The notes under the pieces are model-generated. The model saw only the letters and a list, made by a program, of their open reading frames with translations, did no database searches and had not been told where the DNA came from. From Talpa occidentalis (lineage: Eukaryota; Chordata; Mammalia; Eulipotyphla; Talpidae): a DNA stretch of 64,000 nucleotides. Location of the stretch: assembly GCF_014898055.3 (NCBI RefSeq), contig NW_023605083.1:65961715-66025714 (forward strand), written 5' to 3'. Below are positions 11,611-21,445 of this stretch, in pieces; the stretch's first letter is position 1, and each line of letters starts with the position of its first letter. The position numbers were made by a program, and so were the translations under genes.

Positions 11611-11898
11611 GGGCCTCCCCGGTGGCGCAGCGGTTGAGTGCTGGGTTGCGAAGCTGCCCGTAGCCTCTGCAGCGCCGGTTCGATCCCCGGCCACTTGGTG
11701 AGGGTCCCACATGGCGCGCAGACCTCTCCTGCCGCCTGCTGCTCCCCTCAGCAGTGTCCTTCGGTCCTTCTGCCTGCTCTGCTCCCCGCTCTGGCTCTGG
11801 TGGATTCTCTCACCCTCCCGCGCTTCTGACTGTACCCAGTGCTTGTATAAATAAATAAATAAATCTTAAAAAAAAAATTAAAAAAAAAAAAAAAAAAA
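11611..11898 (+). mobile_element. tRNA-derived SINE, type A, inside the 5' LTR
   Basis: Near-consensus copy with box A region tggcgcagcgg, box B ggttcgatcc, 'ctcccctcagcagtgt', type A end 'cttctgactgtacccagtgc', (AAATA)n, AATCTT and an A-rich tail. A perfect 15-bp target duplication gaaaatgtcaggctt lies at 11596-11610 and 11899-11913. It inserted 26 bp into the LTR, so it postdates the LTR element. Confidence 0.96.
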
Positions 11899-11922
11899 GA
11901 AAATGTCAGGCTTTTCTGCCCT

Positions 11923-11977
11923 CCCGCCATCAGGATAGATGATGGATCCTTGTCCTGAATGCATGCCTGATGGCGGG
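11923..11977 (+). promoter_or_regulatory. Conserved inverted repeat in LTR U3
   Basis: Arms cccgccatcagg (11923-11934) and cctgatggcggg (11966-11977) are perfect 12-bp complements separated by 31 bases. The same pair occurs in every LTR copy of the window. The ATGGCGG core resembles the YY1 recognition sequence. Use as a binding site is inferred, not shown. Confidence 0.6.
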
Positions 11978-12329
11978 CACCTGGAATAGGGCATGGGCAT
12001 AGGTAGATGGGATTCACCTGGGCTAAGACTATGCTTTTAAGGGCGGCGTTACGGGGACGCCAGTAGAAGCCAAAAGAAGAAGCCGAGAGAGAAACAGAGA
12101 AGAAGAAACAGAAGCAGAAGCAGAGAAGGCCAGAGAGCCCAGATAGAGTGAGGATTTGCTGGGGGCTGGGAGGACTACCAGCCTCCCGGCCCCCCAGCAC
12201 CCCTGCCTGCCATATGCCTGGTGAACCCCAATAAAAGACCTGCAAAAACCACTGAGGACTCTGACTCCTCCTTTACCCGGTCTGCATGGGATCAGAAAAC
12301 CTGCCCTGTGTCCTGTCCTGCCCCTTACA

Positions 12330-13466
12330 ATTGGCGTAAGTCGGCAAGATGATCCATGCAGACGGGTATGGAGCCCTCCAAAGACCTGGAGGGACTAAGG
12401 AGTAACAAACTCTTCCCTGTGAAGACGCTGGAGACGCCATGGTGGCACAGAAGGTGGATACGGTCTGGGAGCTGTGGGACGAGACCTCGCATGGAGGAGA
12501 CGCCCGAGAGGACCAGCCAACGACACTGGAAAGGACCAGCCAATGACCCCTGAGGCAGCAGAATCATCGGCGAAGAGAAGACCACGATTAGAAACTCGCC
12601 AGTGCTGATGCAGGGAGAGGCCAATGGACTTCAACTGCTGGACATGGACTGATGAACTTGGACTGACAATCCCGCCAGAAGGCGGAGGACCTTGCAGGTT
12701 GATATGTTTTGGGACCCTGGGAGTGGAACAGTTTTGTTTGTAAACCCCAGGAGATGGGAATCTGGGGGTGGCCAGTGGGCCTTGATGGCCAAAAGCAGCC
12801 TGTGTATGCCCAGCAGCCAGGCGGAGGAGAAAAGCCAACTGAGAAGGCAAAAGCTGGTGCTGATGCTAAGTTGAGGAGCCCTGAGTGGCTGTTAAGCAGC
12901 CTGAGTATGCTGAAGACCTGTGAGTCTCATAAAATCACCTGTGGGTGATGCCCTGCTCATTCTTGAGTGAGGGTGAGGAGCTGAGGAACCCGTCCTTCAG
13001 GGACGGGTGGGGAACGCTGGGCTCCACCCCAAGCCAAATGTAGAGTTTGGATCCCCAACCCATATGCTTGTGCAGTGGGTTGGCCTAAGTGCAGGGGTCT
13101 GCAAGTCGCATTGGTGGCTATGAAGGCCGAGCATTGGAGCGACTGCAGACAGAAACCCTGAGGGTTGGCGATTACCCCCAACAGAATAAAATCGCCAATC
13201 CCAGAGCTAGTGCACCCTGGGGGTGGATGCTGTATGTGACTTGTAGCCGAGACTACAGCCAGAGAAGGCCAGGAAGCCTGACGGCTCCTGGCATGTTATA
13301 GTAGATGCCATGAGTGATTCCCCTTCCTCATATGAGCAGGGCCTTTGGCAGCAGATTTGGTGGCTCATCTGCTGGTACCAATAATTGTCTTTTGCACTTG
13401 GTTGGGGCCCTGCCTGGACTTATTTCTGTTCCATTGTATTTTGTTGAAAACCCTGAGGGGGTGGAC
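12330..13466 (+). other. Internal region of the LTR element, no coding capacity seen
   Basis: The region follows the 5' LTR directly. The place where a tRNA primer-binding site is expected reads ttggcgtaagtcggcaag (12331-12348). It begins with the usual TGG but I could not match it to a tRNA. Short open frames (for example 12356-12553) have no recognisable retroviral residues. Several small hairpins occur, the clearest at 12988-13008. The purine-rich gagggggtgga lies at 13455-13465. Confidence 0.75.
12988..13008 (+). other. Perfect 8-bp hairpin in the LTR-element internal region
   Basis: Stem acccgtcc / ggacgggt with the loop ttcag. RNA structure in a non-coding internal region could act in packaging; that is speculation. 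Confidence 0.55.
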
Positions 13467-13884
13467 TGTAGGGTAAAGAAAATATCAGGTTTTTCTGCCC
13501 TTCTGCCATCAGGATAGATGATGGATCCTTGTCCTGAATGCATGCCTGATGGCGGGCACCTGGAATAGGGTGTGGGCATAGGTAGATGGGATTCAGCTGA
13601 GCTAAGACTGTGCTTTTTAAGGGCGGCGTTACGGGGACACCAGTAGAAGCCAAAAGAAGAAGCCGAGAGAGAAGCAGAGAAGGCCAGAGAGCCCAGATAG
13701 AGTGAGGATTTGCTGGGGGCTGGGAGGACTACCAGCCTCCCGGCCCCCCAGCACCCCTGCCTGCCATATGCCTGGTGAACCCCAATAAAAGACCTGCAAA
13801 AACCCACTGAGGACTCTGACTCCTCCTTTACCCAGTCTGCATGGGATCAGAAAACCTGCCCTGTGTCCTGTCTTGCCCCTTACA
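13467..13884 (+). repeat. 3' LTR
   Basis: 418 bp, starting TGTAGGGTAAAGAAAATATC and ending TGCCCCTTACA. AATAAA lies at 13784-13789. One arm of the U3 inverted repeat has a CG to TG change (ctgccatcagg), consistent with CpG decay. It differs from the 5' LTR mainly by a shorter AG-rich middle and scattered substitutions. Confidence 0.93.
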
Positions 13885-14004
13885 CATACATTATGCAAAA
13901 ATGAAAAATGATGTAAGAATTATATAAAATAAAATAATTCATTAAAATAAATAGACAGACAGATAGATAAATAATTAAAAAAAAAAAAAGAAATAGGGTC
14001 AATG

Positions 14005-14326
14005 GATCCTGGGATCTGGATAAGTCTCAGCTTTGTCCATACAGTAGCTTTGAGTCACATAAAGTGAGTCTCAGATTACCCATATAGAACTCTGAAGTCT
14101 TTCCAAAGTTTTCCATCACTATTTTTAGGCTAACAAACAAAGATAAAATTTAAGAAGTTACTTTGGAGTCCAGGGCTAGAACTAAATACCAAGTAGGGAG
14201 AGTGAACTAGGCAGTTAATGTTAAGGATTATCTGATACTATATACTTTTTTTTTATCTTTAAAGCCAGGAATGAGAATAATGTTTGCTATGTCTGCTATG
14301 TCATATTTCCAAAACAGTAAAGACAG
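14005..14326. other. Unassigned non-coding sequence
   Basis: Original target-site flank of the L1; no gene or repeat was recognised. Confidence 0.45.
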
Positions 14327-14327
14327 G

Positions 14328-14330
<3 letters not shown>

Positions 14331-14391
<61 letters not shown>
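14331..14391 (+). repeat. Compound (CA)n(GA)n microsatellite
   Basis: About 15 CA units run directly into about 15 GA units. Confidence 0.97.
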
Positions 14392-14394
<3 letters not shown>

Positions 14395-15129
14395 AAAAAA
14401 GGTGGAGAGAAAACAGTTAAGAGCTAACCTGAACACATTAAATACCACATGCCATTAACTGTTGGAAAAAGAGACATATCCCACAAAACCCAAGTGCATA
14501 GTAACCGACATAAATATTTTCTGCAAAGATCCACTTGTCTTGGGTTTATGTCTGTTTATGATTGATGACAGCTACATCTTGGCCCTAGTATACTTCTATT
14601 CATATCACTCAGCTAAGCTGGTTTTAATTGCCTAAAATAATTCAATTTTTAGACGGCATATTCTTAACCAGGAAATGTCAACATTGCTCTTGGCCAATGG
14701 AATGTCAATCTCCTCAAACTTTCACTTAAGGTAAGTTATAATCAGAATTTCGACTGATTTTGTTTCTCATTTTTCCCCCATCTTTGTTTTCCACAGGATA
14801 ACCAAATATATTTATTAGCTATTTTTTCATACTTCATTGTTTTATAGCAGCCAGAAAATAATGAATTTTAATCAGAAATTGACCATATTTTAATCTATGT
14901 AGAGTGCAATCTATGTAGAGTGGAATTTATCGGCCACATACATTTTAATTTTCACTCCCACAATGATCCAATCAAAGCATTTTTCTGTCTCCCTACAGTT
15001 CCTACCTCATTTTATAGTGAAAACTGTGAAGCTTAGAATTTTTATTTGTTTATCAAGACCCCAAGTCAGTAAATGACAGTGCTGAGATTTGAGTGCAAAT
15101 TTTTGGGTACTCCAAAATGTTTCTTTCTT
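14392..15129. other. Unassigned AT-rich sequence with a small tandem duplication
   Basis: A 16-bp unit aatctatgtagagtg(c/g) occurs twice in tandem at 14892-14923. Otherwise nothing was recognised. Confidence 0.5.
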
Positions 15130-15265
15130 TTTTTTTTTTTTAATTGAGGCTACACTGGTTTACAACATTGTATACAGGTGTAGGATCATACCTTTCAAGT
15201 GCATGCTACTATCCCACACTCACCACCAGAGTACCCGCAGTCCTCCACCATAGTCCACTGTGTAT
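15130..15265 (-). mobile_element. Old L1 3' end, antisense
   Basis: A T16 run (tail on the opposite strand) is followed by 'ttgaggctacactggtttac' and 'aacattgtatacag', the same old L1 3'-UTR type as at 21226. The 5' end is truncated. Confidence 0.6.
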
Positions 15266-16746
15266 TCTATATTATGCTACCATAGATATCTTGATGCTAA
15301 ATGTGACACAATTCCATGAAGAAAAACTACAGCAAAAATTGCCTGGAACATATTTTTTTAGAATTTACTTATACATAAATGCTATACCAGAAAGCCTTTC
15401 ATCAACATTTTAACAACTAACATTTAGCACACTTTACTGTTTCCAGAACACTTGACAAGTGCTTTCTCATTTACTCCTTACAACTAGTTAAGTTAGTTGG
15501 TTAGAAGAGGCTTTGATGCAATGGCAAATATACCCTTCAGTCTCAATGCTGTTACCCTACAAAAATATGTGTCTTTCTCCTACCGAGCCTTATGGGGCTA
15601 CCCTTCCAGACAGCTTTTCCTATGGGGGTAAAACAGCCAGTCTGCTTCCCCTTTGTGGATCTGCCATCCCAACACATGGTTTTCGTGATTGCTGCGGCAG
15701 GGGGAGGGAAAGCATGAAGCACTCATCCTTCCTTCTAATCCCATTAGAAATGACATTTGTCACAGCCCACCAGCCAAAATTAACCACATGACCTTAGCTT
15801 AACTGCAAAGGGATCTGGAAGGGTTGAGCCTGTCTTTCCACATTCCCAGGAAGGAGACAAAAACCAGAGAGGGTAAGCATTAGTTATTTCTACTACAGTG
15901 AACTTACATTCTTTTCTCCCTTTTTTTAAGCTCTACATCCATGCTTCCCTGAAATGCCTGGTGTGCTCAATACCTGAAAGAATCCAGTCTTACCCACGAC
16001 CACTCTCAAGTCAGTGTACCTACTCCACAGCTCACCTTTATATACTTAAGGAATAAACTCAAGGTGGCATTCAGAAATCTCATTTTTTTGGTTTTCACTC
16101 TTTGTTTTTCTTTCCCTTTCTTTTAAACCCAGGGCCCCCAAAACATCTTATTGCCACCATCTGTTTTCAGATTGTCCAGTCAGGCTAAGGCTGCAAGCTC
16201 ACATCTCTAGAATGGCTCTCCAACAAGAAAATGAAACCTGGTACCTCATCTTAAAAAACAAGTCTCACAATCAGAAGGAGGACCAGAGGGAATCGCAGTA
16301 CAAAGAGAGAAGAGCCCTATCTTTCTACATGCAAAAAGAGAACTGAAATTCAGTGACTTAAGGAATTTGCCTGCGGTCACAGAGCTGTTCAGTGTGGCAG
16401 ATATGGGGATGAGACTGATGAGCAGAGGACAGGTGGACAGGAGGGCAATGACCTTTGGCCAAAGTCCTCTTAAGCAGTTCTCATGTTGTCTCATGCATGG
16501 GAGAAGAGATAGAGTTTATTGTTGTACTTCTCAAAGGCATTACTTTTGGTGGTAAAATAAAGGGATAGCTGCAAAGATTTTGTGCAAAGATTTCCTTTTT
16601 ATGACATCACTGCCCTTCACCTATACTAACCTCTACCTGGTGAGCCAGTGTCTCTACCCACTTATCTTTTTCCACAAATATTAGTCCAATAATTACTATA
16701 TGTAGTACTTTAGTGCTAAGAATGCAGTGTCCAGTAACGTGTCTAT
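15266..16746. other. Mostly unassigned sequence with MIR-like fragments
   Basis: Probable antisense MIR pieces lie at about 15425-15490 and 16325-16425 (gaactgaaattcagtgactt, ggtcacagagctgttcagtg). No gene was recognised. Confidence 0.4.
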
Positions 16747-17105
16747 TTTTTTTTTTTTTATCTTTCTACCCCACACGCCGTCGATAACATCGCTGAACTG
16801 GAGAGTTCAGCTGTTCCTCTCCTACTGACTCTTCATTCACTGTTGCTCGCTGACACTCAGTGTTCCTCTCCCTTATCATCTGCAGCAGCACGCTACTGCT
16901 TCCTCTGCTCTCCAAAAGACTCCAGGAATTCCCCGAATTAACAGAGTGATTAGAATAAGACTTACTAAAGCTCAGGGGAGAAATGCTTTTCTCGTGAAGT
17001 AGTGGAAAGCCTGACATCACATTTAAGCTTAATCCAACTGCTGTCAGATTTCTAAAGACGAGAACTGAAAAGTCCAAGACAGGAGAGAAAAAAAAAAAAA
17101 AAAAA
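16747..17105 (-). pseudogene. Possible retrocopy fragment bracketed by T13 and A18
   Basis: A roughly 310-bp stretch of higher-GC sequence lies between a T13 run (16747-16759) and an A18 run (about 17088-17105). On the minus strand one frame (16766-17077) stays open for about 100 codons, is Ser/Arg/Glu-rich, and ends with an Arg-rich tail CYRRRVG and a stop just before the T13 run read as a tail. That layout would suit the 3' end of a processed cDNA. There is no in-frame ATG at its left end, no recognised family and no clear target duplication. It could equally be chance or an unknown repeat. Confidence 0.25.
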
Positions 17106-17156
17106 GTGTTACCCCATAGCTACTGTGCTCGGAGCTGAAGATGACTCATGAAAGAT

Positions 17157-17193
17157 TGTGTGTGTGTGTTTGTGTGTTTGTGTTGTGTGTGTA
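17157..17193 (+). repeat. (TG)n imperfect microsatellite
   Basis: TG runs interrupted by single T insertions. Confidence 0.9.
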
Positions 17194-19984
17194 TTATTCT
17201 CAGATCACTGACAGATTATTGGCACTAGGAACCTGAAAATGTAACATGATTGAATTACCAGGAAATGTGAACTAAGCTGAGAATTCAGCTTCTCTTTGGG
17301 TGACTTTGAAACTTTTCTTGAAACACGCACAGAAATAAAAGCAATCTACATACCCAATGTCCTTCTATTTTTAAAATTCCCTGATTTTCTCTGAATATCT
17401 ATCTGAATAGCTATCTTTTTTACATAGCTTTTTGTGTTTTAGTTTTTTAAAGCTTTCTGGTTTCTACCTTGCCATGGTTAAAACACTCATGAGGAAGCTG
17501 GCTTTTCTAGAAAAGGGAGTTTTAGATTTAAAAATATGATATTTGCTAGTAAGTTCAAGAATGTTTTCCCCTAAATCGAAGAATGTGTCTATTGATATTC
17601 AGTATATATGTACCTCCTTATTTCACATCATAAAGAAATAATGTATCAAATTAAGGCATCTGGGAAATGAATTTGTTTTAAAATATGTCCTTTGTTTGCC
17701 TGTTCTTTTTCTTACCATGACAGTTTCTTTTTCTTCTTCTTTCTGGCCACTCACATGTCCTCACTTAATTTCAGAAATTCTTTTTTTTTAAGTCAAAATT
17801 TTTCTATTTTTATTCCAGAGCACAGGCTGTACAAATATCTTTTTTCTCTTATGTAAGAAAATAAACTTCTTTTTTTGACATTTAAAAACATTTATTTTAA
17901 AATTCTTTTTCAAATAACCACAACAAATCCTTTACATGTTAATAAACCACATATTCTATGAAAATTCTTAAGAACATCTCTATGGCACTACTGTGTCGTA
18001 GACATAAAGTTCTCAGGTAGCTCATGATTCTACTAAAGCTCATGATTCTATGGCTCTGGAGATATGGGGTCATGATGAGTGGCGACAGCAGAGCCCCTCT
18101 AACTCTGCTGAGACTTTTGGGAAACCATTTCACAGAAGTGAGACTCGTCATGTTTTACAGGAAGAATAGGACTGCCTAGCAGATGGAGCCTGAGGGCACT
18201 GCAGGCAACTGAAATTGTTTGGAACAGTTCACAGGAAAGAGAGAAGTGAGGCTGGGTGGCAGGACAGGTCACAATCCCACAATCTTCACAACAATTTATT
18301 AAAGTGGATATTCATATATCCATTTTACGACCACGGAAATAGCTTTAAGAACTTAAAGCAACCAGACTAAAATGCTTGAACGGAGGTGCCTCAAGTTACA
18401 AAGTCATGTTTTTTTCCACTCTATCTGGGTTATGTGAAATTAAAGTTAACTCAGAGAAATAAGTGGCCCTTGATGTTCTCATAAAGACACAACTTAATGT
18501 CAGCCATGGTTCTTCTGGTTTTGGATATTAGAGGTTCAGGGTTTTTGGGCTGCTTCATCTCCCAGTTTTGGATATATGAAGCAATAAAGTAAAAAAACTC
18601 CATCTGTGTCATTATCCAAAGAGGTCAAGTTTGGATAGAAACAGAGAAATAGAATCTTCCAGATTTCGCGTGATCACATGGCCTTGTGTGCAGACATGGG
18701 AATGCCATGGTGAGTAATGTATACATATTCTTTTTGGCTCATCTGAAATCATCTGGCATCAGCCATGTGACTGGAACCAGTTTGAAATCACTCTTATTTG
18801 TTTTCTTGAACACTTATAATAACATCGGATAAATTAATATTAGCCCAAGTATTCCTTGCCAGGGAATACATTAACAGAAATCTTCTGTACTCTAAGTGCA
18901 ATTTTAGTGGATATGACTTATTGGAGTCTCTGGTATTAAAGATATTGAGATCTGAAAGCAAGATGTGACATGACAGAGTGTGAATGGCTTTGGTTTGATA
19001 GGCCAGTCACTTGAACTGTGAACAGAGCCACGAGAGGTCTTAGCGAAAAAATTAACTTGGGATTGTAAATAATGCCTGAGCTGACATTTCCCTTGTGGGG
19101 ACTTCAGTAATGGGGTCCAGCTGCCAAATATGATGCTCCATTGAGTTGTAAAGGAAAATAACTTTTTTTTAAAGCTGATATTGTGAGTTAAGAACTACAG
19201 CTAAATGCCATTTGTTTTTGTACTTCACAACAATTCAAACCAGATTATTTTTTACTAGAGCCACAGAAAAACAATCCCTGCTGCCAGCCCTCATCCTTCC
19301 TTTCTCCCGACAGACCTGCTCTTTTGTTCTTAAAATACAGGTTGGAATTGGGAGCTGTTTACTGGATTTTTCTATCTGAGGTTGCATGATGAAAAGATTT
19401 CATGATTGAGCCTGAAGTGCTAAGGATGCTTTTAATCAGTGTGTGGGATTTTCATTAATCCAGGGGTTGCTCCTGTGCCAGAAGTTCAGGTGCAAGGCTA
19501 TCTCCTCTAAATGTAATGATTCAGTGCAGACTAAAAGACCCCCTCTGGGAAAAAAAAAATAAATGGAGAATACATAGTTATGTGCTGGAAGACAGAAGAC
19601 TGGATTTTTATCTTGTTTTCTGTTATCCTGAGGTTGCTGCCCCATCTGCATTTCATCTGAGGAAGAATGATGTCAGAGCTACGGTACACATGGATGCTGA
19701 GAATGTGTGCAGAGATGTTTTGAATTTAAGTTTATCTATATGTGCTTCATAATCATTGAAGCTAAAAACTGAGGTCTACTCATATGTTTAGAATTCATTA
19801 AGTCTAATCCAGAGAGCTTTCGTAAATGGGTCATTCCAATAATTCTCTCTCAGTGACCTCTTTGCAGAGTAAAAGGATGAACATAAGGGTCTAGGTAGAG
19901 ACTGTGGCTTCCAGGACAAAGTTCAAACTCCCTGGTTTGGCACTCAATTCCCTCTGTGATGTGCCCACTTGGCGCCCCTCCAAA
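17194..19984. other. Unassigned non-coding sequence
   Basis: No gene or recognisable repeat over about 2.8 kb. A short near-direct repeat agctcatgattcta occurs twice around 18018-18050. Confidence 0.45.
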
Positions 19985-19989
19985 GGCAT

Positions 19990-20408
19990 TGTAGGGTAAG
20001 GACAAATGTCAGGCTTTTCTGCCCTCCCGCCATCAGGATAGATGATGGATCCTGGCGGTCCTGAATGCATGCCTGATGGCGGGCACCTGGAGTAGGGTGT
20101 GGGCATAGGTAGATGGGATTCACCTGGGCTGAGACTGGGATTTTTTTAAGGGCGGCGTCACGGGACGCCAGCAGAAGCCAAGAAGCTGAGAACAAAGAGC
20201 AGCCGAGAATGCCGGAGAGCCCAGATAGAGTGAAGACTTGCTGGGGGCTGGGAGGCCTGCCAGCCTCCCGGCCCCCCAGCACCCCTGCCTGCCATGTACC
20301 TGATAATTCCAATAAAAGACCTGCAAAAAACCACTGAGGACTCTGACTCCTCCTTTACCCGGTCTGCTGGATCAGAAAACCTGCACTGTGTCCAGTCCTG
20401 CCATTACA
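19990..20408 (+). mobile_element. Solo LTR of the window's ERV-like family
   Basis: It starts TGTAGGGTAAGGACAAATGT and ends CAGTCCTGCCATTACA. A perfect 5-bp target duplication ggcat lies at 19985-19989 and 20409-20413. It has AATAAA near 20311 and both arms of the U3 inverted repeat with CpGs intact. The loop carries a small insertion (ggcggt) relative to the 11585 copy. No internal sequence remains, as expected after LTR-LTR recombination. Confidence 0.93.
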
Positions 20409-20453
20409 GGCATCTCTTACATACTTTCTTTACATTCCCATGTCCTCCTCAGT

Positions 20454-20710
20454 CTTTTTTTTTTTTTTAATTTATTTATTTATGGGGTACAGGCCAGAGG
20501 TGTGGAGTGGTGAGAGGACTCACCAGAGACAGAGTGGGGAACAGAACAGGCAGACTGATGAAATACACTGCTGAGCGGAGCAGCAGGAGAGTCAGGAGAG
20601 GTTTGCTGAACCATGTGGGTTGCTCCCTGGCCGGGGATTGAACTTGCACTGCAGTGGCTGTGGATAGCTTCATAGGTTGGTCTTAACCCCTTGAGCCACC
20701 AGGGAGACCC
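20454..20710 (-). mobile_element. tRNA-derived SINE, type B
   Basis: Antisense copy: T-rich run, (TTTA)n, the type B end (ggggtacaggccagaggtgt), 'acactgctgagcggagcagc' and the tRNA-related head ending in 'ccaccagggagaccc'. The direct repeats cccatgtcctcctcagt / cccatgtcctcagt flank it, one copy having lost or gained ctc. Confidence 0.9.
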
Positions 20711-20725
20711 ACCCATGTCCTCAGT

Positions 20726-21225
20726 TTTGACTAAAGGTCTAATATATGCTTTTGCGCCATCTGGTAAGTTACTGCCTCTACTTAGAATTTCCTCACTTCC
20801 ATAATGTTGGAGTATATCCTGGAGACACTGGCATTTTCTTAAGTACATTCCATGGAGAACCAGCCTTATAAATATTTTTCTGATATGTTGAGCCTGTGTT
20901 TTGGGGAGAAGGGGTGTTGGAGATTAGCCCCCCAAACCAAGAGATTAGGAAGAATGCTGTTTTAATTTACCAGTCACTTGAAAAAACACAAGACAGATAA
21001 ATATAATAAAAGGTTCTGAGAATTCCTGAACAGAAGAAAAATGGTTACACCAGCCTTTCCCAACTGCCTTTGATGACAAATGCTTTTTCCTGTACAAGAG
21101 CTACAAATACCCTCCAGACCTCAGTGGGAAACACTTGTTCAAGTTAAGGCAGAGCATATGTGCCAGACAGGTAATACAATTTCAGGGATTTATGATATAT
21201 TTTATTCTTATCAACACTTTTTTAA
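20726..21225. other. Unassigned non-coding sequence
   Basis: No gene or repeat was recognised. Confidence 0.45.
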
Positions 21226-21445
21226 TTGAGTTTTTTTTTTTTTTTTTTTTTTTTAGAGCAACTGATCTATAACATTGTATGCAGCTCAGAGGCACAGGAT
21301 CCTACTTCAAGCATGTTACCACATGACACCTCCCTATGGGTCCCCCGGTCCTCCACCACAGTCCACGTGCATGTTCAGGTGAATTCTCTTCAAATACTTT
21401 TTACACCCATCCCCACTGCTCTTCCCCTGCTAGTACTCAGCTGAT
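21226..21445 (-). mobile_element. Old L1 3' end, antisense
   Basis: A long T run is followed by 'agagcaactgatctataaca' and 'cctccaccacagtccacg', related to the 15130 fragment. Confidence 0.55.

Larger units (their letters stand above)
11585..12329 (+). repeat. 5' LTR (interrupted by a SINE)
   Basis: About 442 bp of LTR once the SINE and its duplicated target are removed. It starts TGTAGGGTAAAGAAAATGTC and ends CTGCCCCTTACA. A TATA-like tttaaggg lies near 12033 and the polyadenylation signal AATAAA at 12229-12234, about 95 bases from the LTR end. The AG-rich middle (about 12060-12130) is about 24 bases longer than in the 3' LTR. Confidence 0.9.
11585..13884 (+). mobile_element. LTR-internal-LTR retrotransposon, non-autonomous
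   Basis: Complete proviral-style structure: 5' LTR 11585-12329 (split by a SINE), internal region 12330-13466, 3' LTR 13467-13884. A perfect 5-bp target duplication catac lies at 11580-11584 and 13885-13889, and the interrupted L1 3' UTR resumes in register after it. The internal region is only 1,137 bp and shows no gag, protease, reverse transcriptase, integrase or envelope motif in any frame. A purine-rich stretch (gagggggtgga) sits directly before the 3' LTR, where a polypurine tract belongs. LTR length, TGT...ACA ends and AATAAA suggest an endogenous-retrovirus-like element, probably dependent on proteins from another element. The class is not resolved. Confidence 0.9.
10243..13988 (+). 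mobile_element. L1 insertion, 5'-truncated and 5'-inverted, carrying later insertions
   Basis: A 16-bp target duplication agaaatagggtcaatg (10227-10242 and 13989-14004) bounds the whole unit. The L1 DNA itself is about 1 kb: an inverted 5' segment (10243 to about 10398), a sense ORF2 3' end and the 3' UTR up to 11032, then 11485-11584 and 13890-13988 with the A-rich tail. The inverted 5' end is the signature of twin priming during target-primed reverse transcription. Everything between these pieces is younger LTR or SINE DNA. Confidence 0.92.

Noticed and set aside
12395..12850. Antisense frame of 151 codons in the LTR-element internal region, considered as a possible remnant of a retroviral gene
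   Set aside because: It is on the wrong strand relative to the LTRs and has no retroviral motif.
13328..13807. Antisense frame of 159 codons over the 3' LTR, with similar ones in the other LTR copies
   Set aside because: It runs opposite to the LTR and recurs wherever the LTR does. It is a compositional shadow, not a gene.
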